Assembly (NCBI RefSeq): GCF_009762795.1
Contig: NZ_CP046400.1
Coordinates: forward strand, 124,001-188,000
Source: Pseudodesulfovibrio cashew
Lineage (GTDB): Bacteria > Desulfobacterota > Desulfovibrionia > Desulfovibrionales > Desulfovibrionaceae
Length of the DNA: 64,000 nt
Reading direction: 5' to 3'
The notes under the pieces were generated by a model. The model searched no databases, was not told the origin of the DNA, and saw nothing but the letters and a program-made list of their open reading frames with translations. Positions 17,441-27,249 of the stretch are shown here, piece after piece (positions within the stretch are counted from its first letter, which is position 1; the number at the start of each line of letters is the position of its first letter). Position numbers and translations under genes: made by a program.

Positions 17441-19015
17441 CTAAACCCGGCGTAGGCGCGACAAGAGCTTTTCCGGCGTGGGGGCGTCGTTGGGGAACAG
17501 CCCCGCGGTCACAATGACCCCGACAGGCACGAGGCTCTCATACAGCTTGAACGGCTCCTTGAGCATCTCCCGCGTTTCATGCACGGCTTCGTCCATGGCG
17601 GTCCGGTCGTTGACGCGAAGACGCAATACCACGAACTCATCCTCGCCGAGGCGGGCTACGGTGTCCGAAAAATCGGCATTGGCCTTGAGCCGGAGGGCTA
17701 CCTGCAACAGCAGCCCATCTCCGACGTCCTTGCCATAGGTGTGATTGAAGGAGGCCAGCTCGTCCACCTGGACCCGGACCAGGGTAAATCCGACCCCGGT
17801 ATCCACGGCCCGCTCCACCGCGGCCGCGAGGCGCTCCCGGTAGAGCACTCCCTTGACCAGGCCCGTCACCTCGTCCCGAAGCGGCGCGGCACCGGCCATT
17901 CGGCGGTACAGCCTTCTCTTGACGAAGAAGAAGGCGATGAGCCAGGCCGACACACCGGCACCGCCGGCCAACATCGCGCCCATACCGAACATCCGACCAA
18001 AGGCCCAGCCGCGGATCTTGCCTCCGGACACGTCCGGGACAAATGAAACCAATTTCCAGTAATACTCATCCCCACGGACCATCTCGTTGCTGTCGCCGAA
18101 AGGGGCGGGCGTTCCCGAGCTGGACGCAACCTCGCTGCACAGGGGACGAATCGTGACATAGGTGAACACGGAATCCAGAGAGACGATCTGTCCCCGGTCC
18201 GTGTCCTTGATCTCGGACCAAGGCCCAGGATGCCGGGCCCCGAAATTCACGCCGGACTTGCCGGGGAGCATGAAACCCCACTGGTCTGCGCTGTCGGGGG
18301 CCAGCAACCAATACCCGTCCCGGTTGAGGAGCATGGTCCGTCCCTCGGTCAGGATGCCTGTCCTGCGCAACAGGCCGAACAGCCTGTCCGCGCGATAATT
18401 TATGATCAGGGTGCCAACGGCCCGGTTCCGATCGTTATAGAGCGGCGTGCCGAAGCGAATCATGGGCTTGAAGGGAACCTCGACTTCTCCGTGCTCGATA
18501 TTCAAGTCCAACGGAGAAGCGTAAATCCGCCCGCGCTCCAGCATCATGGTATCCTTGAAATAGTACCGTCTGCCCTTGTCCTGGAGGTCCGCCTCGGGGA
18601 GAATCTCGGGCCGTCCATTTCGGCGGGAAACGCGGACCAACTCCATGCCCGAGACGTCCAGCAGGCGAATCTGGTCGTATTGACTTCTGGACTGTGCGAA
18701 CGCGAGGAATTCCCGGGCCAGTGGATCGAGTTCTTCGGCATCACGGCTGCCCACGAACCGGTTGAGAGCCTCCAGGGTCGTCAGATAGCGCAAGTCTCCC
18801 AGGACGGACTGCATATCCTGTTCTATGATTTCCTTGCGCAGATGGACTCCAAGGCGCTCCCTGGCCAGGAGTTCGCCCATGAACCCTTCGGATTCGTAGA
18901 AGAAGAGGAAAAACAGAATGCCGCCAAACACCCCGCCCGCCAGGACGAAGATGAGGAAAAAACGGAGGAAGACCCTGTTGGCCTCCCGGGTTATCTGCTT
19001 GAACTCTTCGCGCAC
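17441..19015 (-). CDS. Membrane sensor with periplasmic Cache-type domain and degenerate GGDEF domain
   Basis: 524 residues. TM1 is at about 17-40. A periplasmic double-Cache-like sensor spans about 45-335, with LLDVSGMELVRVSR and RGRIYASPLDLNIEHGEVEVP, typical of dCache domains. TM2 is at about 345-365. The cytoplasmic GGDEF-family domain has DEVTGL at its start, but its active-site loop reads RLGEDEF instead of RxGGDEF. The protein also stops at LLSRLRRV without the usual C-terminal AxxAMYxAK helix. Diguanylate cyclase activity is therefore doubtful; it may be a GTP-binding or allosteric relic. It lies 78 bp after the thioredoxin-like gene on the same strand. Confidence 0.82.
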   Translation of the reverse strand: MREEFKQITREANRVFLRFFLIFVLAGGVFGGILFFLFFYESEGFMGELLARERLGVHLRKEIIEQDMQSVLGDLRYLTTLEALNRFVGSRDAEELDPLAREFLAFAQSRSQYDQIRLLDVSGMELVRVSRRNGRPEILPEADLQDKGRRYYFKDTMMLERGRIYASPLDLNIEHGEVEVPFKPMIRFGTPLYNDRNRAVGTLIINYRADRLFGLLRRTGILTEGRTMLLNRDGYWLLAPDSADQWGFMLPGKSGVNFGARHPGPWSEIKDTDRGQIVSLDSVFTYVTIRPLCSEVASSSGTPAPFGDSNEMVRGDEYYWKLVSFVPDVSGGKIRGWAFGRMFGMGAMLAGGAGVSAWLIAFFFVKRRLYRRMAGAAPLRDEVTGLVKGVLYRERLAAAVERAVDTGVGFTLVRVQVDELASFNHTYGKDVGDGLLLQVALRLKANADFSDTVARLGEDEFVVLRLRVNDRTAMDEAVHETREMLKEPFKLYESLVPVGVIVTAGLFPNDAPTPEKLLSRLRRV

Positions 19016-19093
19016 GAGCGACCCTTCCGACCGATCTGCTCACACCGGGCGGCCGTCCCGGCCCTGCGGAACACCCGCGGGGGACACTCAAGC

Positions 19094-19432
19094 CTAGCCC
19101 ATCTCAAGAGCGCTCTCGATGAATTCTCCAAGCGTCTCCCGGTCGGACTCGCCGATAAGACGACTCACTTCGCGCCCTTCCCTGAAAAGCAGGAATGTAG
19201 GCGTTCCCTTGACCTTGAACCGTTCCAACGCGGTGTCGAGATAATCGGCGTCGAAAAGATAAAAGCGAAACACCCCGCCATAGGCAGCGGAAGCTTCCTC
19301 CAGAATTTTCATCTGATCACGATAGCGGTCGTTGCGCTTGAGAAAGGCGACGAGACACGGTCCCTGCCCACTCTGCAACTCTATGTCGAACGCCTGCGGC
19401 TCAAGAGTTCGTACCCTGCTTCCTTCCGTCAA
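19094..19432 (-). CDS. Thioredoxin-fold protein lacking the CxxC active site
   Basis: 112 residues, no signal peptide. The strand order and the cis-proline segment (VKGTPTFLLFREGRE) are those of thioredoxin. At the usual WCGPC position the sequence reads FLKRNDRYRDQ and the whole protein has only one Cys, so it cannot act as a dithiol oxidoreductase. Possible roles are a binding or scaffold module, as for cysteine-less thioredoxins that support other enzymes. It probably shares a transcript with the degenerate GGDEF sensor downstream. Confidence 0.8.
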   Translation of the reverse strand: MTEGSRVRTLEPQAFDIELQSGQGPCLVAFLKRNDRYRDQMKILEEASAAYGGVFRFYLFDADYLDTALERFKVKGTPTFLLFREGREVSRLIGESDRETLGEFIESALEMG

Positions 19433-19550
19433 ACCGAACCTCGTCCTTCTGAGTGTTTGTCAGACCATACCAGCAGCAGCGGCCCATTGCATCATGTTAA
19501 CGTATGATAACCGTTATAATCTGGAGGGATCAGTGGAGAGGAAAGCGGTT

Positions 19551-22490
19551 CTAGGCGTCCAGTCCCCAAGCCTTGAGCTTGCGGTAGAGAGTCGCCCGAT
19601 GGATGCCGAGTTCGCGGGCTGCCCTGGCCTTGTTCCACCCGCACCGGGCGAGAGCGGCGAGAACTTCCTCCCGGCCTGCCTTGCGCGGGAAAACGGGAGG
19701 AGCGGGCACCTGCGCGTAGTGGGGTGGCACGGACGCCTGCGCATAGGGGCTCGGGGCAGGCGCCAGCTCGGGCATGACGCCGGGCGCAGACCATGGTGCG
19801 GGTGCAGAAGGGGCCGGAGCATAGCCCGGGGTGCGCATCTGGCTGACCAGGTCGCCGCGCATGTGCTCGATGCCGATCTCCTTGCCGGGTGAAAGGATGC
19901 AGGCGTGCTCCAGGATATGCCGGAGTTCCCGGACGTTGCCCGGCCAGGCGTAGCTCATGAACAGATCCATGACTTCGTCGGAGACCCCCTTGAAGGCCTT
20001 GTTGAACTGACCGGAGAAGATTTCCAGGAAATGCTCTACCAGCAGCGGGATGTCTCCCTGGCGATCCCGCAGCGGCGGCAGTTGCACCGGCATGACGTTG
20101 AGTCGGTAATAGAGGTCCTCGCGGAAGGTGCCCTTCATGACCGCCTGGAGCAGGTTCACGTTGGTCGCCGCGATGATCCTCACATCGGCGGAGCGGGTCT
20201 TGGACTCGCCCACCCGCTCATACTCCTTCTGCTCCAGGAAACGAAGCAGCTTGAGCTGGATGAGCGGCGAGATGTCGCCGATTTCGTCCAGGAAGAGCGT
20301 GCCACCCTGAGCGGCCTGGATGCGGCCCACCTTGTCGCGCACCGCGCCGGTGAACGCACCCCGTACGTGCCCGAAGAGCTCGCTCTCCAGAAGGCTCTCG
20401 GACAGCGCAGAGCAGTTGACCTTGATCAGTGGAGCTCCGGCGCGTGGCCCGCCGTAGTGCAGGGCCTCGGCCACCAGCTCCTTGCCGGTGCCCGATTCGC
20501 CCAGGATGAGCACGATGGAATCCAGGGGAGAGAGCTGCTCCAGCAGCTTGTACATCTCCTGCATCCCCATGCTCCTGCCGATGATCCCGCGAAAGCCGTG
20601 GCGTTCCTGCAACCGTTTCTCCAGATCCGCGATACGCGACACGTCCCGCACCACGAGCACCGCGCCGGTGTGCCGCTTCTCATGGTCGATAAGCGGAGTG
20701 CAGTTCAGCTCCACCATGCGCTGCCCCCGGGCTGCGAGGTCGATCTCCGCCTCGTAGCCGCGCACGGCCTTGCTGGTCTTGAGCACCTGCTTCAGGACGC
20801 TGAGACAGGGGTTGCCCGAATCATTGACGGCCTCCTCGAAGTCCAGCCCCACCGCACGCTCCCGTTCCACGGCGAGGAGCGAAGCCGCGGCGCTGTTGGT
20901 GGCGATGATCCGGCACTGGGAGTCCACCGAGACGATGGCGTCCGGGATGGAGCGAAAAATGGCTTCCAGGTTCTGGCGGTACTGCTCCTTCTCCTCCGTG
21001 GCCAGGGCCAGGGCGCGCTCCGCGTCCTTCTGCTCGGTGATGTCCCGCCCCACGGCCTGGATTTCGATGATGTTTCCCCGGTAGTCCAGGATAGTCCGGT
21101 TGGTCCACAGGATCCACCGGGCCTCGCCGTCGTGGCGCCGCACGTGCTGCTCGCGATCGAAGACAGGGTTGTCCGGGCCCGCGTCCCGGAGCCAGGAACG
21201 AAGGTCCCTCCGCTCATCCATGGCCACGTGCGGAAAAAATTCCGTGCCCACGATCTCGTCCTCGTCCACTCCGAAAAAGCGGGCGAACGCGCCGTTGGCG
21301 AAGGTTACCTGGTTATCCGTGTTGTAGCGGCAGATAAGCTCGGTCTGGTCCTCGACCACGGCCCGGTACAGGCGCGCGCCCTCGCGCAGGGCCTCCTCAA
21401 CCACCTTGTGCTGTGAAATATCCCTGATATAGGCGGTGCACACCTCGCGCCCGTTATGCACGAAGTGGCTCATGGAGACCTCCACCGGAAAGCTCACGCC
21501 GACCTTGTTCCGGTGATAACGCAAGGGGACATGCTCCACGCCCGCCCGGATCATCTCCAGGGAACGCTCGGGCTCGTCGGTCAGTTCGAGAATGGTCAGG
21601 GCCAGCATCTCTTCCGCGCCGTATCCATAGAGACGGCGGGCCGCCGCGTTGCAGTCCAAGACGGCCCCGTCATTGCGGTCGAACATGATGATGGCGTCGC
21701 GGCACGCTTCGTACACGGAGCGGTATCGCTTCTCGCTTTCGGCCAGCTCCACCTCGGAGCGCCTTCGGCCGGAAATGTCCACGGTCTTGACCACGAAGCC
21801 CGACGGCCCGCCCTTGCCGGGCACGGGACGAATCCGGGTGGCGTAGACGGTCCCGCCCCGGTGCTCCTCCACACGCTGAATCACGCCGGTATCCCTGGCC
21901 CTGCCCAGGGCGGCTCCCTGAAGATCGGAGGAATGGCCTGAAAGGAGATCCAGGTAGCGCTGCGCTTCCCCTGCATCCGGCGCACATTGCAGCATCTGCT
22001 CCCCCAGCAGGTTGGTCCGTAGCAGAACGCCGTCCGCGTCGAGCAGGTAGATCGCTCCGTCGTCCGCTTCCAGGACCGCTTCCAGGAAACCGCGGGAAAG
22101 GGAGAGATCCTCTGCCCGCCGCCGGCCTCGCCCAAGGCAGTCCCTGAAGACGGCGCCCTGCCGGGCCAGCATCTCCAGCCACTCGCGCCTGACGGGTTTT
22201 TGCAGGTAGCCGATGGCGTCCAGTCGTTCGGTCAGCGAGGCGGGGCTTTCCTCCCCGTCCGCCACGGCCACCAGCGGGACGCCCTGCCGCCCGGCCTCAC
22301 CGGCCACCATTTCCGCACCGTCCAGCGACGCGTCCAGAAAGATCACATCGGGCGCGCCACGCTCCAGCGCCCCCAACGCCTCGACAGCGGTGGAGGCGGT
22401 GAGGACGCGATACCCCCTGTTGGACAGGATGTCCCGAATCAGACTGCGTATGGCGGCGTCGCCGTCGGCGACAAGGATGGTCTGCTTCAC
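19551..22490 (-). CDS. Sigma54-dependent response regulator with receiver, multiple PAS, AAA+ and Fis-type HTH
   Basis: About 979 residues from GTG 22490, chosen because GAGGAG lies 8 nt upstream; an in-frame ATG is at 22514. Domains in order: receiver (1-115, acceptor D53 in FLDASLDG), four PAS-like domains (about 130-630), AAA+ (about 660-890) with GESGTGKE and the sigma54-contact GAFTGA loop, and a C-terminal HTH ([22 protein letters not shown]). A Pro/Ala/Tyr-rich linker of about 60 residues separates AAA+ and HTH, which is unusual. It should activate sigma54 promoters in response to phosphorylation plus small-molecule or redox signals. No cognate kinase is adjacent. The gene is divergent from the 80-residue protein at 22639. 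Confidence 0.93.
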   Translation of the reverse strand: MKQTILVADGDAAIRSLIRDILSNRGYRVLTASTAVEALGALERGAPDVIFLDASLDGAEMVAGEAGRQGVPLVAVADGEESPASLTERLDAIGYLQKPVRREWLEMLARQGAVFRDCLGRGRRRAEDLSLSRGFLEAVLEADDGAIYLLDADGVLLRTNLLGEQMLQCAPDAGEAQRYLDLLSGHSSDLQGAALGRARDTGVIQRVEEHRGGTVYATRIRPVPGKGGPSGFVVKTVDISGRRRSEVELAESEKRYRSVYEACRDAIIMFDRNDGAVLDCNAAARRLYGYGAEEMLALTILELTDEPERSLEMIRAGVEHVPLRYHRNKVGVSFPVEVSMSHFVHNGREVCTAYIRDISQHKVVEEALREGARLYRAVVEDQTELICRYNTDNQVTFANGAFARFFGVDEDEIVGTEFFPHVAMDERRDLRSWLRDAGPDNPVFDREQHVRRHDGEARWILWTNRTILDYRGNIIEIQAVGRDITEQKDAERALALATEEKEQYRQNLEAIFRSIPDAIVSVDSQCRIIATNSAAASLLAVERERAVGLDFEEAVNDSGNPCLSVLKQVLKTSKAVRGYEAEIDLAARGQRMVELNCTPLIDHEKRHTGAVLVVRDVSRIADLEKRLQERHGFRGIIGRSMGMQEMYKLLEQLSPLDSIVLILGESGTGKELVAEALHYGGPRAGAPLIKVNCSALSESLLESELFGHVRGAFTGAVRDKVGRIQAAQGGTLFLDEIGDISPLIQLKLLRFLEQKEYERVGESKTRSADVRIIAATNVNLLQAVMKGTFREDLYYRLNVMPVQLPPLRDRQGDIPLLVEHFLEIFSGQFNKAFKGVSDEVMDLFMSYAWPGNVRELRHILEHACILSPGKEIGIEHMRGDLVSQMRTPGYAPAPSAPAPWSAPGVMPELAPAPSPYAQASVPPHYAQVPAPPVFPRKAGREEVLAALARCGWNKARAARELGIHRATLYRKLKAWGLDA

Positions 22491-22638
22491 CTGCGATTCT
22501 CCTCGAAACCTCATACATTACTTGCGCCCCGTTCACCAGTCCCGATTCCTGCAGGGAGTTCCCTCTGTTCATTTTTGTGGCAACCGTGTATGGGGGAAGA
22601 AGCGGAGTAGTCCATCCAAAATGCCAAGGAGGCATACA

Positions 22639-22881
22639 ATGTCTAGATTCTCAGAAGCCGACCTGCCCGTTAATGTAAGTCATGGAGAAATGATCCAAGT
22701 GTCCGACGGCACCACCATCCGGTTCGAATCCAACGGCGAAGCCAAGGATATCATGGTCAACGACGGGTTCGAGCCCGCCATCACCCTCTTTCCCGGCAAC
22801 GAGTTTACAGTGGAGACGAGCCAGGGCAACTACCTGATAACCTGTGAATTCGGCGACTGCATGCACGTCAAAAAGGCGTAA
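22639..22881 (+). CDS. Small acidic protein of unknown function
   Basis: 80 residues. AAGGAGG lies 7 nt before ATG 22639. No signal peptide or membrane segment. The sequence alternates beta-like stretches (MIQVSDGTTIRFESNGEA, ITLFPGNEFTVETSQGNYLITCEFGDC) and contains two Cys close to the end, suggesting a small beta barrel. I do not recognise the family. It is transcribed divergently from the sigma54 activator gene, so the activator may control it, but I see no convincing -24/-12 element in the shared 148-bp gap. Confidence 0.7.
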   Translation: MSRFSEADLPVNVSHGEMIQVSDGTTIRFESNGEAKDIMVNDGFEPAITLFPGNEFTVETSQGNYLITCEFGDCMHVKKA

Positions 22882-23064
22882 CCGCGCAACGGGGAGCCGC
22901 CGAGGCCTCGCGCGCAACAGAGGAACGCGACAGGGACCGGGCGGCTCCGCCACATTCGAGGAAACCCCAGATATTGTCATCGCCTGTTTTTTTTGGCAAA
23001 ATTACTTCCCTTGCCTGCCTGCCGCGCGGCGTGCGGCATGGCGAAACCCAATCAAGGACTGAAC

Positions 23065-23457
23065 ATGGCCAAAATCCTGATCGCCGAAGATGATCTGATC
23101 TCCCAGAAAATCGCCTCCAAGATCGTGGAGGAACTGGGCCATACCGCCTTTGTGAGCCCCAACGGCATGCACGCCTACGAGGCCCTCATGGCCTGCAACG
23201 ATTTCGACCTCCTCCTGACCGACATCATGATGCCCAAGATGGACGGCAAGCAATTGATTCAGACCCTGCGCGGCAAGGAGGATTTCAAGAATTTCCCCAT
23301 CGTCATCATGTCAGCCGTGGTGGGCATGAGCGACATCTCCAATCTGCTCGAACTCGGCGCGACCCTTTTCCTGGCCAAGCCTCTCAACTACGAAGACCTT
23401 CGGGACTACCTGGAACGCTGCCTGGGCAAGAGCTGCGAACAGGACAAGGACGCCTAG
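23065..23457 (+). CDS. Single-domain response regulator (CheY-like)
   Basis: 130 residues, a receiver domain only. The acidic pocket is ED at 8-9, the phospho-acceptor is D53 in LLLTDIMMPKMDG, the Thr/Ser position is IMSAV, and the Lys is in FLAKPLNYEDL. AAGGA lies 6 nt before ATG 23065. With no output domain, it should act by protein contact. It precedes a glycosyltransferase gene by 17 bp and is probably co-transcribed, unlike a CheY in a chemotaxis cluster. Confidence 0.92.
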   Translation: MAKILIAEDDLISQKIASKIVEELGHTAFVSPNGMHAYEALMACNDFDLLLTDIMMPKMDGKQLIQTLRGKEDFKNFPIVIMSAVVGMSDISNLLELGATLFLAKPLNYEDLRDYLERCLGKSCEQDKDA

Positions 23458-23474
23458 CCTCTTCCGCCCCGGAC

Positions 23475-24730
23475 ATGCGCGTCCTCTTCACCCACAACAA
23501 CTTTCCGGCGCAATTCCGCCACCTCTGCGAACACCTGGGGCGCACGCCCGGCAACAGCGTGGTCTTCGCCACCAGGAATCCCCGTCCCGAGTGGAGCATA
23601 CCGGGCGTGGTCAAGGCGGTGTTCGAACCGGATGGCCCCTCGTCCGGCGAGTCCTACGCCCCTGCCGCCCGCATGGAGGAAAGCGTCCGCCATGGCGTGG
23701 GCATGCTGCGCCTCTGCCATAAGCTGCGGGCCGAGGGGTTTGTCCCGGACCTGATCGTGGGGCATTCGGGCTGGGGCCAGACCCTGTTCCTGCGAGACGC
23801 CTTCCCCGAGGTCCCGTTCCTCGGCTATTTCGAATGGTACTACGACGCTGACGGCGAGGAGACACTTTTCGACGGACGACCCCGCTCCGCGGGAGAACGC
23901 GCCCCCCTGCGCCTGCGCAACACCGCCATCCTGCACGACCTGGTCTCCTGCACGGCGGGGATCACCCCCACCCGTTGGCAGAAAGCCCAGTTCCCGCAGG
24001 AGTTCCACTCCAAGCTGACCCGGCTGCACGACGGCATCAACACCCGCTACTTCGCCCCCGCCGAAGAAGGGCCGCTCCCGCCCGAAGCACTGGAGCTGCC
24101 GGACACGGACCTGACCGGAGCCACCGAATTGGTCACCTATTGCTCGCGGGGGCTGGAGCCATACCGGGGCTTCCCCCAGTTCTACGAATCCCTGCCCGCC
24201 ATCCTGGACGCCCGTCCCGGCTGCCACGTCCTCATCGTGGGAGAGGACCGGGTCTGCTACAGCCCCACCCTCCCGGACAACGGGAGCTACAAGGACCTCA
24301 TGCGGGGGAAAGTGGCCGTGGACGAAAGCCGGGTCCACTTCACCGGCCCCCTGCCCTACGGGCTGTACAGGCAGGTCCTCCAGGCCTCCACCGTCCACGT
24401 CTACCTGACCTGGCCCTTCGTGCTCTCCTGGTCCTTCCTGGAAGCCCTGAGCTGCGGCTGTCTGGTGGTCGGGTCGGACACCGCGCCCGTACGCGAGGTC
24501 CTCGTCCACGAGCGAAACGGACTGCTCACCGATTTCCGCTCCCCGGCCGCCATCGCCCAATCGGTGATCACGGGCCTGGAGCACAGGGAGGACCTGGCCC
24601 CCCTGCGCACTGCAGCGCGCCAAACCATCCTGGACGACTACTGTCTGAGCAAGAGCCTCCCGGCCCAGCTCGACCTCATGACCAAGCTGGTGCAAGCCGG
24701 CGCCAACACCTCCAACCCGAAAGGAACACC

Positions 24731-24734
<4 letters not shown>
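23475..24734 (+). CDS. Family 4 (group 1) glycosyltransferase
   Basis: 419 residues, cytoplasmic. The N-terminal Rossmann lobe (MRVLFTHNNFPAQFRHL) and the phrase DLIVGHSGWGQTLFLRDAFP match a GT4 subfamily common in exopolysaccharide loci. The C-terminal lobe has the donor-binding region: YCSRGLEPYRGF, VLIVGEDR, and the E-x7-E-like motif in SWSFLEALSCGCLVVGSDTAPVREV. It should transfer a nucleotide-activated sugar to a glycan acceptor. Its stop overlaps the cyclophilin start by 4 bp (ATGA). Confidence 0.9.
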
Positions 24735-25279
<545 letters not shown>

Positions 25280-25310
25280 CGGCACGCTCCCGCAAGAGCA
25301 CAAAACGAAA

Positions 25311-25345
25311 CGGCGCGCTCCCAAGCGGGAGCGCGCCGTTTTTAT
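25311..25345. terminator. Bidirectional terminator between convergent genes
   Basis: A perfect 12-bp GC stem (25311-25322 with 25327-25338) has a 4-nt loop. It is followed by five T on the plus strand, with A-rich sequence on the other side. It separates the cyclophilin gene from the acyl-CoA synthetase gene. Confidence 0.9.
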
Positions 25346-25361
25346 CCATGATGAGCGCAAT

Positions 25362-27185
25362 CTAGTTGAGATAAATGAAGCGCTTGATCTTCTGGGTGGG
25401 CGTCTTCTCGAAGGGGTCCACCTGTTCCGTGATACGGGCCAGGCGGGCAAAGGTGGAGACCTTGCCGTTAACCTCGTTTCGGATCTCCTCGAGTATTCCC
25501 TCCACCTTGTCGCGGACGTCGGACTCGATCATCCTGGACACGTCGAACTGTTCGTCCAGGGCGTCGTAATTGAGATGGACGCGGGCCATGACCTTGCCCT
25601 CGACCTCGTAGACCAGCGACTCCATGACGAGATCGCAGGTGTTGATGATCGACTCCACTTCCTCGGGGTAGATGTTCTCCCCGCTGGGCCCGATAATGAC
25701 GTTCTTGAGCCGCCCCTTGATGAAGAGGTAGCCGTCCTCGTCGATGACCCCGAGGTCGCCGGTCAGCAGCCAGCCGTCCTCGGTGAAGGTCGCGGCCGTG
25801 TCCTTGGGCGCCTTGTAATATTCCCGCATGACGTTGGGCCCCTTGGCCAGGATCTCACCCTCGCCGGTCTCCGGATCGGGATCGAGGATTTTGAGCTCCA
25901 CTCCCGGGATGCTCGGCCCGATGGCTCTGAAACGCTGCTTGTCCGGACCGATGCCCGCCAGCAGCGGTGCGGTCTCGGTCATGCCGTAGCCGATGGCGTG
26001 AGGCACTTCCGCGTCGCACAGGAAGCGCTCCACCTCCGGGGCCAGGGCCGCGCCACCGATGCACATCAGGCGCAAATCGCCGCCAAAGGCCTCGATGAGC
26101 TTGCTCCCGGCAATGCGTGCGGCCTTGCGGCGGGCCGCGCCGATCTTGAGCAGGCTGCCGACCACTCCCTTGCGGTTGAGCTTGGGCTTAATCCGTTTCT
26201 TGTAGATTTTTTCGATGATCAGGGGCACCACGTTGATGATGGTCGGGCGGACCTTCTGCATGGCCGGGAGCAGGGTCTTGGGAGTCGGCGGTTTCTCCAG
26301 GTAGTAGACCGAGCTGCCGCAGTGGATCGGGATGATCAGCCCCACGGTGCACTCGTAGGTATGGGCCATGGGCAGGACGGAAAGGAAACGGTCGTCCTCT
26401 TTCACAGGGAAGACTTCAAGCCCTGCCAGCGCATTGGAGACCAGGTTGCGGTGGGTCAGGACAACTCCCTTGGAATGGCCGGTGGTGCCCGAGGTGTAGA
26501 GGATGGCGGCCACGCTGTCGGGCGTCAGCTCCACGTCCTTGACCACTCCCTTGCGGTCGATGAGCTTGCGCGCCCGGTCACCCAGCTCCTCGAACTTCTC
26601 GCGCGCCGACTCCACGGCCTCGGAAACCTTCTTCATGGTCTCCTCGTCCATGCGGTCGGTCAGCTTGCGCGCCCGGTCGCTGAGGATTTCGAGTTTCTCG
26701 CGGGCCATGTCCACGGCCTCGGCAAATCCCGATGCCTGCGGCTCCTCGGCCTCGACCTCATCCTCGTCGTCATTGACGATGGAAAAATCGTTCATGCGCA
26801 CCACGGTCTTCAGGCGCGGGAAATTCTCTCCCTCCACCTTGTCCATGTAGCGGCTGGACGCGACCACTACCTTGGCCTCGGAGTGCCGGAGGATGTGATG
26901 CACCGCGCTGGGGTGGAACTCCTGCAGGATGGGGACGGCCACGGCCCCCATGGAAACAGCGGCAAAATAGGCCACTGCCCAGTTGGGCATGTTCTCCCCG
27001 ATGATGGCGACCTTGTCCTCGGCGGCCACACCGCATTCGGCAAGGATCTCCTGGAATTCGTGCACCTTCTCCAACAGTCCTGCGTAGGAGAAGGGTTCCC
27101 CGCGCACGAAGCCGAGAGCGGGCCGCTCCGAGTGGCGCTGGACCGAGCGCTCGAGCAGGTCCTTCAATGTCATGTCTTTGTTCAC
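25362..27185 (-). CDS. Long-chain acyl-CoA synthetase (AMP-binding) with duplicated helical insert
   Basis: 607 residues from GTG 27185, with GGAGG 5 nt upstream; ATG 27173 is the alternative. Adenylation motifs are intact: ILYTSGTTGHSKG (A3), GYGMTETAP (A5), LLTGDLG (A7), FIKGRLKN (A8) and a lysine near the end (TPTQKIKRF, A10). It should activate a fatty or other carboxylic acid with ATP and CoA. Oddity: about residues 160-215, just before A3, contain a charged helical insert with two related units (AREKLEILSDRARKLTDRM and AREKFEELGDRARKLIDRK). The hybrid kinase gene ends 64 bp upstream on the same strand, so co-transcription is possible. Confidence 0.92.
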   Translation of the reverse strand: MNKDMTLKDLLERSVQRHSERPALGFVRGEPFSYAGLLEKVHEFQEILAECGVAAEDKVAIIGENMPNWAVAYFAAVSMGAVAVPILQEFHPSAVHHILRHSEAKVVVASSRYMDKVEGENFPRLKTVVRMNDFSIVNDDEDEVEAEEPQASGFAEAVDMAREKLEILSDRARKLTDRMDEETMKKVSEAVESAREKFEELGDRARKLIDRKGVVKDVELTPDSVAAILYTSGTTGHSKGVVLTHRNLVSNALAGLEVFPVKEDDRFLSVLPMAHTYECTVGLIIPIHCGSSVYYLEKPPTPKTLLPAMQKVRPTIINVVPLIIEKIYKKRIKPKLNRKGVVGSLLKIGAARRKAARIAGSKLIEAFGGDLRLMCIGGAALAPEVERFLCDAEVPHAIGYGMTETAPLLAGIGPDKQRFRAIGPSIPGVELKILDPDPETGEGEILAKGPNVMREYYKAPKDTAATFTEDGWLLTGDLGVIDEDGYLFIKGRLKNVIIGPSGENIYPEEVESIINTCDLVMESLVYEVEGKVMARVHLNYDALDEQFDVSRMIESDVRDKVEGILEEIRNEVNGKVSTFARLARITEQVDPFEKTPTQKIKRFIYLN

Positions 27186-27249
27186 GTTGTCCTCCGGTGG
27201 ATGCTGCGCCGAAGCGCGCACACAGGCATAAACGGGTAGCCGGACGCGG

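Noticed and set aside
22720-22740. tRNA-like GGTTCGAATCC T-loop
   Set aside because: It lies inside the small 80-residue gene as codons for IRFESN; no acceptor stem or anticodon arm surrounds it.
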